A stretch of DNA of 43,512 nt from Eubacteriales bacterium (lineage in GTDB: Bacteria > Bacillota > Clostridia > Tissierellales > GPF-1): positions 1-43,512 of the forward strand of contig DAOUQF010000031.1 in NCBI GenBank assembly GCA_030625815.1. The letters run 5' to 3'. Shown here piece by piece: positions 7,972-16,944 of the stretch (position 1 is its first letter; every line of letters starts with the position of its first letter). Below the pieces are notes generated by a model. That model had not been told where the DNA came from and made no database searches. It was given only the letters and a program-made list of their open reading frames with translations. The position numbers and the translations under genes were made by a program.

Positions 7972-9698
7972 TGAAAAGACCTCCTAATAACACTTTTTCT
8001 TTCCTTATCAGCAGTTTTAGATTCAAAAATATACAATTTTGTTTTCGCTCTACTTAATCCAGTATAAAGCAGTTCTTTATTATTAATCGTTTCCAAATCG
8101 CAAATTATTATCACTGAATTTTCCAACCCTTTAAAAGAATGAACAGTACTAAAGGATATCTCTTTATGATCGCCAATTGAGTATTGTCTAATTTTACATT
8201 TTTTATTGTCTATGCATGATACAATTGATTTTTCATATTTCCTCGGACTTAAAATTGTAATTTTACTTTTTTCTATTTTTTTGACTTTTATTAAGTTTTC
8301 TAAAAGTAATTGAAGCTTTTCCAAATGCTCGTCACTCGATTTATATATCAAATAATCTACAGGGGGGCCATCAATATCATTTAAAAAGCGAAGTTGGTTT
8401 TTAGATTCAGTTAAAAAATTAACTTCCTGTCCAATTTGCCTTGTATTCCTACAGTTCATAGTTAGCTTAAATCTGATAAAAGAAGTCTTCTGATCTAATT
8501 CCTGCAATCCATTTTCGATTTCATCACTTTTGCAATATAATTTCTGCAACTCAAAATCTCCATAGAAAGACCAACGACCTCTATCAATACCATTCGTTAA
8601 CATACTGTCCATTACCGCCAAGTACTCTGGAATCAACAAATCTTGTGCTTCATCAACAATTATTTGATCAAACGAAACATCATTATCTTCAAGTGATTGT
8701 ATAGCATAAATGGGCAACTCATATTTATAAAATTCTGGATCATCAAAATCGAATTCCTCTTGACAAGACTCACGTGCCCTATCCAACATATAAGAATGAA
8801 ATGTCCCAACATATACCGGCTGCATTTCGTCTGGTAAATCCTTAAAATATTCTATTATCCATTTTGCCAATAACTTATTAAAACAAAAGAAAGCAATTCT
8901 TTTCCCATCGACAACTTTCCGTTTTGCCTCCTCTAATGCAATCAATGTTTTCCCAGTACCAGCACGGCCTTGAATTAGTATCCTTGCATTGTCTTCAAGT
9001 TGATCGAGACATCTCAATTGTTCGCTTGTAAAATGATCAATCTTTGATTCTGCAATTCGTATTTTAGTATCAAGTGTAACTGGGAAATCGAAATCAGGAC
9101 GAATTATCCTCGTTAATTCCTTCACTTCCTTTTTTGTCGGAATTTTATTGCTAGGAATCTTCCCATACTTTTCTTCCCATTTATGGATTGAATTGCTTGA
9201 TAAATGTTTGATAAAAGATACAATATCTCCATTATTGTTTTCATCATAAACTTGCCATTGTTCTGAATCCAAATCTTCAATTATATATTCAATATCTGGA
9301 AACATCACTCCATAACCAAATAGTATATTCTTCGCCTCATAACTAACATCATCTATCTTTTGGATTTCTTTTATCAAACTAAAAACACCATCTTTAGCTT
9401 GCTCGAAAGGACCTCGCAATTTACTATTTGACTGCCCATATCTATTTGTGAAATACCACTTCCCCATTTCTCGCCTAACTCTCCCCCCTTTTACCTCTAA
9501 AGCAAAAAGGCCTAATTTAGGCGCGAGAACAACAAAATCAATTTCTCCATAGATTACACGATTATGATTCGATATTCCCAACGAATGAAACACAACCCAA
9601 TTCTCAGTCCCAGGAGAATTTTGGAACAAATCAAATATTTTTCTTTCTGCATTACTTTTAACTTCAGGCGAAAATTGTCTAGGTATCATTTTTGACAT
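7968..9698 (-). CDS. NERD-domain nuclease fused to SF1 (UvrD-like) helicase
   Basis: A 576-residue two-part protein. Residues about 14-130 form a NERD domain, a relative of PD-(D/E)XK nucleases: GEIDFVV (51-57, acidic residues E52/D54) and FALEVKGGRV with the E-x-K pair E68/K70. Then comes an SF1 helicase: Walker A IQGRAGTGKTL (Lys250), DEAQDL, NCRNTRQ, STVHSFKGLE and TGLSRAKTKLYIF. It should therefore bind, unwind and possibly cut DNA. It lies between drmE and drmA with a 0-bp gap on one side and a 4-bp overlap on the other, so it belongs to the operon. The usual DISARM nuclease DrmC (phospholipase-D type, HxK motif) is absent; I infer that this protein takes that place. No HxKx4D motif is present in it. 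Confidence 0.82.
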   Translation of the reverse strand: MSKMIPRQFSPEVKSNAERKIFDLFQNSPGTENWVVFHSLGISNHNRVIYGEIDFVVLAPKLGLFALEVKGGRVRREMGKWYFTNRYGQSNSKLRGPFEQAKDGVFSLIKEIQKIDDVSYEAKNILFGYGVMFPDIEYIIEDLDSEQWQVYDENNNGDIVSFIKHLSSNSIHKWEEKYGKIPSNKIPTKKEVKELTRIIRPDFDFPVTLDTKIRIAESKIDHFTSEQLRCLDQLEDNARILIQGRAGTGKTLIALEEAKRKVVDGKRIAFFCFNKLLAKWIIEYFKDLPDEMQPVYVGTFHSYMLDRARESCQEEFDFDDPEFYKYELPIYAIQSLEDNDVSFDQIIVDEAQDLLIPEYLAVMDSMLTNGIDRGRWSFYGDFELQKLYCKSDEIENGLQELDQKTSFIRFKLTMNCRNTRQIGQEVNFLTESKNQLRFLNDIDGPPVDYLIYKSSDEHLEKLQLLLENLIKVKKIEKSKITILSPRKYEKSIVSCIDNKKCKIRQYSIGDHKEISFSTVHSFKGLENSVIIICDLETINNKELLYTGLSRAKTKLYIFESKTADKERKSVIRRSFQ

Positions 9699-12251
9699 TT
9701 ATCTTCTCCAATCATCCAATAATTTATTTAAGATAGTTTTACTGATCTTTTTTGATTCAAATACTTCCTCTATCAGCAATAGTCTAACCGTCCCAATGTT
9801 TTCAATTTCAAACTCAACTTTCTCATCAAGATCAATATATTCCAAATCGATATCATTTAATACATTTCTCAACTTCACTTTCAGAAGTTTTGTCAATATT
9901 TTACCTGCTTTAATATGGGCTCTTTTAACCTGTTTTCCCGCTTCAAATATTTCCTTTGCCCTTTTCAAACCATAGCTATTTTTCGCTAGTGCCAATATGA
10001 TCTCAACATGTTCCAGCTTTTGTGGAGTAATCATATCTGTATTATTGATCCAATTTCTTACTGTCAGTTTACTTACATGACATCCCATTTCATACAATCG
10101 TTTGTAAACATCAGAAAAAACATTGTCATCCATTTGCACCTTTAAAATCATATGCCACTCACTTGCTTTCTCACGTAACCTGCCCATATCATTTTTATTT
10201 AGAATTTCATCTGCCAAATCTCTCAGTATGTCTTTTGCTGTCTCTCTCATCACAATAAAATCACCGCTATACACATTTTTTGTCTCCTTGTTATTTATTG
10301 AACCATTTTCATTAAACAGTTCATTAATAACAATCATTTTGTGCGTTTCTTTAAAAAAGCCATAACTGTCATCATGAAATTTTATTGGAATCGCATCAAC
10401 ACTTTCTTCATCATTTTCGTTATTATAATCAGATCTAGCATATTTACTAAAAATATATTCGCCTATGTAATCATCAAAATCCCCAAAACTACTATTTTCA
10501 ACTTCAGTATTTACTGGAGTATTTATATTTTTAGTATTTGATATTCCAGTTATATCACTCAACAGAATATCGTTATTATTTTGAATTTCATGTCTAGTCC
10601 ATTGATACTCATGAGCTTTACGCCACTTATCCTCAATCTCATATAGTAATATAATAAGCTCGGAAGAATTATAAGCATTGATGATGCTTCTCATCTTTTT
10701 TTCACCAAACCATCCTGTTATAATAACTAAATCATAGAAATTGTTTTTCTCAGCAAGAAATTCTTTGTAATTCATGATATTAACACTGTAGAATTTTTTT
10801 ATATTAATCCGTTTCAAAAGATACTCTTCTGCTTCATAACAAAACTTACTTTTTTTCATTACAATGCATACTTTCTTCCTAGAAATATTCAATAAATACT
10901 CTTCGAGTTTCAACATTTTATCAATTATTGATTTTCTCGAGTACAAATCAGCAATCGCTTCAAAAGCATTTCTAAATGAATCATTTTGTGATTCAGAAAG
11001 TAATAACTGATATTGAATAACCATTTCATAATAGTATTCTAACGATTTCTTTACCGTTACAATCTCTTTAAAATTAATTGGCGAAACTTTATTCAAAAAC
11101 TCATACGTTTTTTTATAGAGAAACGAATATACTTCAACAAGTTTCCCTGTATACTCATCTAAATATCGATTTAGATAAAACAACTCTTTTAAAGCAGTCT
11201 CCAGCGAATTGTTTTGGCACTGTATATAGTGCTCTACTCTATTAACATAATTGTCCTGTATCTCATGTAGTGCTCTCTCTTCCTTATTCTGAAACAAACT
11301 TAGTGTTAATTGCTTATTCCATTCCCATACAGGAAACTCACGCATTTCCAATTGTTCCAAATATGGTGTCATTTCCATACCACATAGACATAGAATTTCA
11401 ATGTTGAAATTCAATATTTCATCGAACGCATCGAGTTCACTTTGAAATTTATTCAAATTATAAATTGGTAAAATCACTTTATTAATTTCGAGACCAGTTT
11501 CAATCGCTTCGATCGCCGAATACAAACTCGTCGATATGATTATTTCCGGCTTACCTTCAAGTTTCCCTTTCGTTACACTAATTATTTTTCCAGATTTATC
11601 TAATCGTGAGACATAGAATAACTCTGTGAGTTCATAGCCATTCATCTTGTTTTTTTGAAAAAATTCTATTAATTCGTTTTGAGAGGCGATAATACATATT
11701 GTTTCATGTGTATGTGTTCTCAAATTTTTCAATTTCATAACTAGCTGATCTTCACTATGTTGACGACGTTCTTTTTCTTGTTTTTTAAATTCTTTATAAA
11801 ATTTTTCATACTTCGATAATTTTTTTTTCGTACTTGTATGTTGAAAGACTGGTGCCAAATCAATTGGAACCCCATACATCATACCGTTCGCATTTTCAAT
11901 CCATATCAATTCTTTTCCCGACTTATTTTTTTCAATTCTATCGAATCTAGCTACAGAATTCCCGCATTTTAACAAATCATCTTTTTTGAATTTTGTTGGG
12001 TCATATTCTTTCGAAAACTCATTTGAATCAATTCTATATATTATGTGAAAAAGTAGAAATAAATTAGTATATTGCTTTAATTCAGGAAACACAATCAGCA
12101 AATTATTTTTATTTCTTTCAATAATTGATGTGCTTATGTATAAAATTTTTGGAAATTTTTTACTACTTTGTGAACTGTTGCTAAACATCAAATCATCAAA
12201 TTTTATATATTTACTCAATTCCTCTTCAATATATTCTTCCCACGTTTTCAT
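9699..12251 (-). CDS. drmE: DrmE-like protein of class 2 DISARM
   Basis: An 850-residue protein with no catalytic motif I can name. It sits first among the effector genes next to drmA/drmB, which is the position of DrmE in class 2 DISARM; its size also fits. Residues about 460-570 alternate hydrophobic strands and helices (KVCIVMKKSKF, YDLVIITGWFGEKKM, SELIILLYEIE) in a way that recalls the second RecA-like half of a helicase without its motifs; this is inference. The C-terminal 200 residues are helical with SKLTVRNWINN. The start at 12251 is chosen because AGGGAGG lies just upstream; the longer reading from 12287 has no ribosome site. The stop (TAA) is followed at once by the next ATG. Identity as DrmE rests mainly on context. 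Confidence 0.6.
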   Translation of the reverse strand: MKTWEEYIEEELSKYIKFDDLMFSNSSQSSKKFPKILYISTSIIERNKNNLLIVFPELKQYTNLFLLFHIIYRIDSNEFSKEYDPTKFKKDDLLKCGNSVARFDRIEKNKSGKELIWIENANGMMYGVPIDLAPVFQHTSTKKKLSKYEKFYKEFKKQEKERRQHSEDQLVMKLKNLRTHTHETICIIASQNELIEFFQKNKMNGYELTELFYVSRLDKSGKIISVTKGKLEGKPEIIISTSLYSAIEAIETGLEINKVILPIYNLNKFQSELDAFDEILNFNIEILCLCGMEMTPYLEQLEMREFPVWEWNKQLTLSLFQNKEERALHEIQDNYVNRVEHYIQCQNNSLETALKELFYLNRYLDEYTGKLVEVYSFLYKKTYEFLNKVSPINFKEIVTVKKSLEYYYEMVIQYQLLLSESQNDSFRNAFEAIADLYSRKSIIDKMLKLEEYLLNISRKKVCIVMKKSKFCYEAEEYLLKRINIKKFYSVNIMNYKEFLAEKNNFYDLVIITGWFGEKKMRSIINAYNSSELIILLYEIEDKWRKAHEYQWTRHEIQNNNDILLSDITGISNTKNINTPVNTEVENSSFGDFDDYIGEYIFSKYARSDYNNENDEESVDAIPIKFHDDSYGFFKETHKMIVINELFNENGSINNKETKNVYSGDFIVMRETAKDILRDLADEILNKNDMGRLREKASEWHMILKVQMDDNVFSDVYKRLYEMGCHVSKLTVRNWINNTDMITPQKLEHVEIILALAKNSYGLKRAKEIFEAGKQVKRAHIKAGKILTKLLKVKLRNVLNDIDLEYIDLDEKVEFEIENIGTVRLLLIEEVFESKKISKTILNKLLDDWRR

Positions 12252-12311
12252 CAAACCCTCCCTACAAATAAACTGATAAATCCCCATAAGTCAATAACAA
12301 TATAGAGTATT

Positions 12312-12332
12312 GGATAATATCCTATCTAGATA
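12312..12332. promoter_or_regulatory. Two adjoining palindromes between vsr and drmE
   Basis: GGATAATATCC (12312-12322) abuts the perfect palindrome TATCTAGATA (12323-12332) in the 83-bp gap between the vsr stop and the drmE start. They could be a regulator site controlling the effector genes or a weak attenuator. No function is shown. Confidence 0.35.
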
Positions 12333-12334
12333 AT

Positions 12335-12754
12335 TCACGATTTATTTCTTATATTATTCACAATTTCATCTACGACACCTTGAAAATCTTTTTTCAACTC
12401 ACATTCCCAAATCTCATATACCGTAAATCCTAACTTCTCAAGTTTACGCTTAACAATTTGATCTCGTTTTCTATTCGTATCAATTTTTTTCAACCAAAAG
12501 TCTGTATTTGATTTAGGTGTGCATGCATATTTACAGCTCTCATGACCATGCCAAAAACAACCATGAATAAAAATAACCGTTTTGTATTTCGGTAAGACAA
12601 TATCTGGTTTTCCAGGATATCTAGTGTCATTTTTTCTAAATCTAAAACCTTTCTTATGAAGATAACTTCTTACCATAACTTCATACATAGTATCCTTTGA
12701 TTTGATTTTAGACATAATTTCACTTCTTTTTTCTGGAGAAAACTTATCCGACAT
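12335..12754 (-). CDS. vsr: Very short patch repair (Vsr) endonuclease
   Basis: A 139-residue Vsr-type endonuclease, which nicks 5' of the T in T:G mismatches left by deamination of 5-methylcytosine. It shows MSDKFSPEKRSEIMSKIKSK at the N-terminus, YPGKPDIVLP with Asp51, and IFIHGCFWHGH with His64 and His69; these numbers match the known E. coli Vsr active-site positions, and Cys66, Cys74 and others could form the zinc site. The start at 12754 has AAAGGAG 7 bp upstream (12762-12768); a TTG start at 12778 would add eight residues that overlap that ribosome site. It is the first gene of the leftward island and pairs logically with the C5 methylase at the other end. Confidence 0.9.
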   Translation of the reverse strand: MSDKFSPEKRSEIMSKIKSKDTMYEVMVRSYLHKKGFRFRKNDTRYPGKPDIVLPKYKTVIFIHGCFWHGHESCKYACTPKSNTDFWLKKIDTNRKRDQIVKRKLEKLGFTVYEIWECELKKDFQGVVDEIVNNIRNKS

Positions 12755-13004
12755 AGCCAAACTCCTTTTGTTTTTCAAAAACTAACTCAGTACTCATAAA
12801 ATTTGAAAATCATTTCGGAAATTCCATCCATTTCTATTTTATCATGTTTTGAGTTCAATGTACGAATACGAGTTATCTCACCAAAGTAATATAACCCTTG
12901 CTAAACATTTGCTGTTAATCCCATTCCACTAATAAACATAAATAGCAAAAAAGAACCACAACTGATGTCATGGCCCCTCACATAATTATACTATACTAAA
13001 TTTC

Positions 13005-14102
13005 TTATCCCGCTAGAGCTCCAACCACCCTCAACTCAAGCCTTGCAATCCTCTCAAGGGAGTACTGCCAGTTCTCACTGCTGATGGTGTATGTTGGCTC
13101 TTTGAGTTCGATCTCGTTTCTTGTCAGGTAATTATCCATTGCCTGTCTGATTTCTTCTTCTATTTGATCCGTCAGCTTGCCTTGCGCCATATTAATCTGG
13201 CGGAATAGGCGCTTGCGGTATGGAATCTGAAACAGCCCGCCCATCGGGTTTCTTATGGCCGCATACCTGCCGTATTCAATCTGTTTGTTCCCTACTTTTC
13301 CTTCCATCACCACCGGTAAATCCCCATGGAGCCGTTTTAGAAATGTAATGGTATTTTCCAAATCACTTGCTTTGGATCTGCTGATTTTCACAAACCATGG
13401 TGGCAATTCATACCCATTGAAACTGCAACGATTCTGGTAATCAACGGGTTCCCCATCTTTTATCACTGCAAGAGAATACGCATCATCTTGCTTCTTCACA
13501 TAAATAAAGTCTTTCAAACGATGATGCCGCGCTGCCGATAGCAACTCCAATGCCTCCGCGGACCGCCAGGTTAACACGGGATTTCTCAAGATGTTTTTTG
13601 CGTCCGTAAGGAACCCGCTTCCCGTCAAAAAGTAGACAGGCACTGCGAAACCGCTCTGTTCCATCTTATCTTTCAACTGATTCATAAATTCTTTTGCCCG
13701 CTCATGCAGCATCAGATTCATCACCCAATAGTTCTCCCTAGTAATCTGATTTCGAATGAGCTCGACATCAGGGGTGACAACATCCTCCACATCAAACTCT
13801 GCCAATTGCCGATGCCGCAATTCCTCGAGTGTCATCGAGGTCTCCTTATTCGAATCAAAGAGCTTTTCTCTGACAAAATCTTCGGATTCCAAACGATATC
13901 GCCCGCCTTTCGCTTGGATCCGAGGCAACTCCTCGCAAAAATCCTTTTGCACAACAATAGAATCGATAGCAGCAAAGGAAATGCCGCATGTATCAATCCA
14001 TTCTACAAAATCCCCATTCGACTGAGAAAAAACAATGGTTCCTGCTTCCGCATACAGGTACTTCACTTGATCTTTCTGAATCACCAGACCCAATTGCGCC
14101 AT
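13005..14102 (-). CDS. Divergent protein, possibly hydantoinase-A/ASKHA-like
   Basis: A 365-residue protein that I do not recognise with confidence. The start is the ATG at 14102, 8 bp after AGGAGG. Two stretches recall the C-terminal half of HyuA-type proteins: VPVYFLTGSGFLTDAKNIL resembles the PVILVGGGSVLV element of the HyuA encoded at 19627, and DAYSLAVIKDGEPV resembles its LDVGGTTTDIGVI phosphate loop, but the GGTTTD residues are lost. It follows DUF917 by 19 bp, the same gene pairing as on the right side of the locus (DUF917 then HyuA). I infer a degenerate or strongly diverged HyuA partner, perhaps non-catalytic. It could be an unrelated family. Confidence 0.45.
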   Translation of the reverse strand: MAQLGLVIQKDQVKYLYAEAGTIVFSQSNGDFVEWIDTCGISFAAIDSIVVQKDFCEELPRIQAKGGRYRLESEDFVREKLFDSNKETSMTLEELRHRQLAEFDVEDVVTPDVELIRNQITRENYWVMNLMLHERAKEFMNQLKDKMEQSGFAVPVYFLTGSGFLTDAKNILRNPVLTWRSAEALELLSAARHHRLKDFIYVKKQDDAYSLAVIKDGEPVDYQNRCSFNGYELPPWFVKISRSKASDLENTITFLKRLHGDLPVVMEGKVGNKQIEYGRYAAIRNPMGGLFQIPYRKRLFRQINMAQGKLTDQIEEEIRQAMDNYLTRNEIELKEPTYTISSENWQYSLERIARLELRVVGALAG

Positions 14103-14121
14103 TCCCTTCACCTCCTATATT

Positions 14122-15207
14122 TTAGAAATAATGCTTAAAATGAATCTTTTCCAAGGGTTCATAAGCCGACTTGAATCCAAACGCCTTCGGTCCCACATAG
14201 CTGAGTGCCGTGGGTGTTCTCAACGACAGAGGTGCAGGCGTAGCAACGATGGCAACCCGCATGCCCAATTCTGCATCGGTTACAGATATCGGCTCCAGGG
14301 TATCCAAGTCCACCAAGGTAATCAGATCAGGCACATTGGCCACCAACTTCTTGTTATGGTACACCATCAGGTTTTCATAGTGATAGTACACTGTATATTC
14401 CCCCACCTGATACGACGCTATATTTGAGTGATCCATGGCTACATGTTCACTAACAACACCGCGGGTGATCTCGATGGCAGAACCATAGAGGGAATTGCGG
14501 GTTACATGCCCAAGTTCTCTCATCAGATCTTCAAAACTCTTCGCATTCAAAAAAGCTTCTCCTATCTTCATGCCAACCGAAAAGGTATGAGGAATCAAGA
14601 TCCGTTTCAGCACCGCAAAGGGTGCCTGATAGCCGGAGAAGAATGCCATGCCCGTAGTCTCCGCAATCTTCTGCCTGATTTTCAAATCCACTATACTTGC
14701 ATCCTGGTCGCTGTACACATAAAAGATATGGTCGATGTCCTGAAAAGCGATAGGTGCAATCGGCTGATTGTTGAATTGAAAGGTTGTCATAGGCAATTCC
14801 GGAAACGCACGCCCCATGGCATCGCCGTCCATTAGGGGCAATCCCATCGCATAGGCGACAATGACCGGGTAAATCAAATTAACACCTGCACCCTCTATGG
14901 TAAAAATCGCATCGGTTTTCTTCCCCGTCAGCTCCTGCATTTTCTCCAATAATTCCCGGCCTTCCTGCCCCGTGGGCAAAAATTCCTCGAGGGCTTCCGG
15001 AGAGCCCACCATACCGACAGTCGTGCCGATTCCCTCCTCATCCATTTCGTTCAAGTCAATCAAATCAACCGAAAAGGAATCATCAAAACTGTCCTTCACC
15101 AATTGTCTTAAAATATGAATCTTTCCGCCCCCGCCAGAGCCCAGAAATTGACTGCCGACCATAAGGGCTTCCAGAGATTGCTTATCGATCTTTTTCAAAA
15201 GAGTCAT
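14122..15207 (-). CDS. DUF917 family protein (first copy)
   Basis: A 361-residue DUF917 protein. The family is soluble, of unresolved function, and found next to hydantoinase/oxoprolinase-type enzymes. Family marks seen are LGSGGGGKIHILRQL (23-37), a central IEGAGVNLIYPVIVAYAMG, the MDGDAMGRAFPELPMTTF block (residues about 126-143) and the terminal VGPKAFGF. The same blocks are in the second copy at 18537, so the two are paralogues. It lies 25 bp after the sigma-54 activator gene and 19 bp before the hydantoinase-like gene, in one leftward operon. GGAAGGGGG precedes the ATG. Confidence 0.85.
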   Translation of the reverse strand: MTLLKKIDKQSLEALMVGSQFLGSGGGGKIHILRQLVKDSFDDSFSVDLIDLNEMDEEGIGTTVGMVGSPEALEEFLPTGQEGRELLEKMQELTGKKTDAIFTIEGAGVNLIYPVIVAYAMGLPLMDGDAMGRAFPELPMTTFQFNNQPIAPIAFQDIDHIFYVYSDQDASIVDLKIRQKIAETTGMAFFSGYQAPFAVLKRILIPHTFSVGMKIGEAFLNAKSFEDLMRELGHVTRNSLYGSAIEITRGVVSEHVAMDHSNIASYQVGEYTVYYHYENLMVYHNKKLVANVPDLITLVDLDTLEPISVTDAELGMRVAIVATPAPLSLRTPTALSYVGPKAFGFKSAYEPLEKIHFKHYF

Positions 15208-15232
15208 CCCCCTTCCAATTTATCCTTTACAA

Positions 15233-16861
15233 TTATGTGATTTCATGCTTTTTCAACCATCGATAAAGAGTCGCTGGACTGATGCTCAAATGTTTGGCCA
15301 GTTCCTTCTTGTTTTCGCTGGAATATCCGAACTCCTCAAGCAATTTCAAAAGTTCTTCCCGATTCGGTTTCCTTGGTTTTGCATTCGATTTCTTCACCAA
15401 CTGCCTTTGGGTTTTTTCAGCCGGCACGATACGGCGTTTCACCGCTTCTTCAATGGATTGATACAATTTCCCGTCCGACTTTTCTCTCCGCTTCATATTC
15501 AAGATTTCACGTGGCAGCATCTCTTCTGCAATGATTTCCCCTTCTTCAGTGGACACAATGTACTCAACCACATTAATCAATTCTCGAATATTTCCCGGCC
15601 AATTGTATGCCTTTAACTTTTCAATCACTTCTACCGATGGCCGCATAAAGGAACGATTGTTTACGATGCAATGTTTTTTAATATAGTAGTGTACCAGATT
15701 CTCGATATCTTCTGTTCTATCGCGAAGCGCTGGGATCGGCACCGGAATAACGTTCAGCCGATAAAAAAGATCCTTTCTGAATTGCTTCTTTAGAATCATG
15801 GTCTCCAAGTTCTGATGGGTCGCACTTATAATTCGTACATCCACCTTGACCGGCCGGGTTCCCCCTACCTTCTCAATCGTCTTCTCCTCCAAAACCCGCA
15901 ATAATTTTGCCTGCAAATTCATGGACATGTCGCCAATCTCATCCAAAAAGATCGTTCCCTTGCTGGCCGCTTCGAATTTACCTGTTTTGCCGCCCTTTAA
16001 AGCGCCTGTAAATGAGCCCTTCGCGTAGCCAAACAATTCACTTTCCAATAAATGCTCCGGAATCGATGCGCAATTGATAGCTATAAAAGGTTTGTCTTTT
16101 CTCGGGCTCTTGTCATGAATCAACTTAGCAAAGCCTTCCTTGCCCGTTCCGCTTTCTCCGCGAATCAACACAGTGGAATCCGTTGGCGCAACTTTATTAA
16201 TGGTATTCATAATTTCTTCCATGGTAGAAGTCTGTCCGATAATTTTTCTTTCCAGGGATACCGTAGATCCATACGCTTCAGGTTTTTGCCACTCTCCCTG
16301 CTGCATCTTGGAAAAGATGAGGGTGCCTCTTTGATCTGGCAATCCTCTACGATAGATTTTGTGCGACGGATATTCTCTGATCATCTCATCAAATTTCGTT
16401 GGCGCAGGCTCATCCATCTGGACCAGCTCCGCAACCGACACCTTCAAATCAATCTGTTGCGATGCGTCATTCTCATAGAGAAGTTGTCCTTTTTCATTGA
16501 CAACCAAGATCCCCGTATCCGAAACACGTCCCACTTCCCTGATCATATGGTGGTAGAAGTGTTGCAACTTTTGCAGCCGCTCATTCTCCACATGCAAATC
16601 CACCATCTTCAGATGGATTGGGTATAGTTCATCGAATGACTCAGCAATCCAAAGCAGGCCGTAGTTCCCGTGAAAACTGACGCGTGCAGGATGATCAAAG
16701 CCCCCGACCGGCTGATTGTTTCGCTTCTCCCACAATTCACGGAAGCCGTCAAACGAAACAGACTCCCCTATTGTATAAAGAATTTGCTCTTGATCAAACA
16801 CCACCAACGTCCGGTATGCACGCTCCCCAAAATCCATTAAAAGGCGTTTCAGATCTTCCAT
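15233..16861 (-). CDS. Sigma-54-dependent transcriptional activator (NtrC/PrpR-like)
   Basis: A 542-residue bacterial enhancer-binding protein that remodels sigma-54 RNA polymerase using ATP. An N-terminal sensory part (1 to about 200) includes a PAS-like stretch with SDTGILVVNEKGQLLYEN. The AAA+ domain follows: Walker A RGESGTGKEGF (234-244), the sigma-54 contact loop GSFTGALKGG (282-291, normally GAFTGA), Walker B GTIFLDEIGDM and RVLEEKTIEKVGG. The C-terminal Fis-type helix-turn-helix is KKELAKHLSISPATLYRWLK. The start at 16861 has GGGAGGG 8 bp upstream, whereas the longer frame to 16891 has none. It is divergent from the permease operon, whose -24/-12 promoter it almost certainly drives, and leads a leftward operon with DUF917. 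Confidence 0.9.
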   Translation of the reverse strand: MEDLKRLLMDFGERAYRTLVVFDQEQILYTIGESVSFDGFRELWEKRNNQPVGGFDHPARVSFHGNYGLLWIAESFDELYPIHLKMVDLHVENERLQKLQHFYHHMIREVGRVSDTGILVVNEKGQLLYENDASQQIDLKVSVAELVQMDEPAPTKFDEMIREYPSHKIYRRGLPDQRGTLIFSKMQQGEWQKPEAYGSTVSLERKIIGQTSTMEEIMNTINKVAPTDSTVLIRGESGTGKEGFAKLIHDKSPRKDKPFIAINCASIPEHLLESELFGYAKGSFTGALKGGKTGKFEAASKGTIFLDEIGDMSMNLQAKLLRVLEEKTIEKVGGTRPVKVDVRIISATHQNLETMILKKQFRKDLFYRLNVIPVPIPALRDRTEDIENLVHYYIKKHCIVNNRSFMRPSVEVIEKLKAYNWPGNIRELINVVEYIVSTEEGEIIAEEMLPREILNMKRREKSDGKLYQSIEEAVKRRIVPAEKTQRQLVKKSNAKPRKPNREELLKLLEEFGYSSENKKELAKHLSISPATLYRWLKKHEIT

Positions 16862-16944
16862 GACAGTTTCCCTCCCATCCTCTATCAACATGCGATATTT
16901 ATATTTTTTTGCATAAATTTTTATTATTACAATTTGTTAATACT

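Noticed and set aside
9699-12251. Possibility that the 850-residue protein contains the missing DrmC PLD activity.
   Set aside because: No HxKx4D motif: the nearest, HIKAGKIL, lacks the aspartate.
12755-12778. TTG-initiated start of vsr adding eight residues.
   Set aside because: The extension would overlap the AAAGGAG site that serves the ATG at 12754, and Vsr numbering (Asp51, His64) fits the shorter form.
12779-13004. Promoter for the vsr-led operon in the gap before the hydantoinase-like gene.
   Set aside because: A promoter is expected here, but candidates (for example TTAACA with TTATAT 18 bp later on the minus strand) are too weak to assert.
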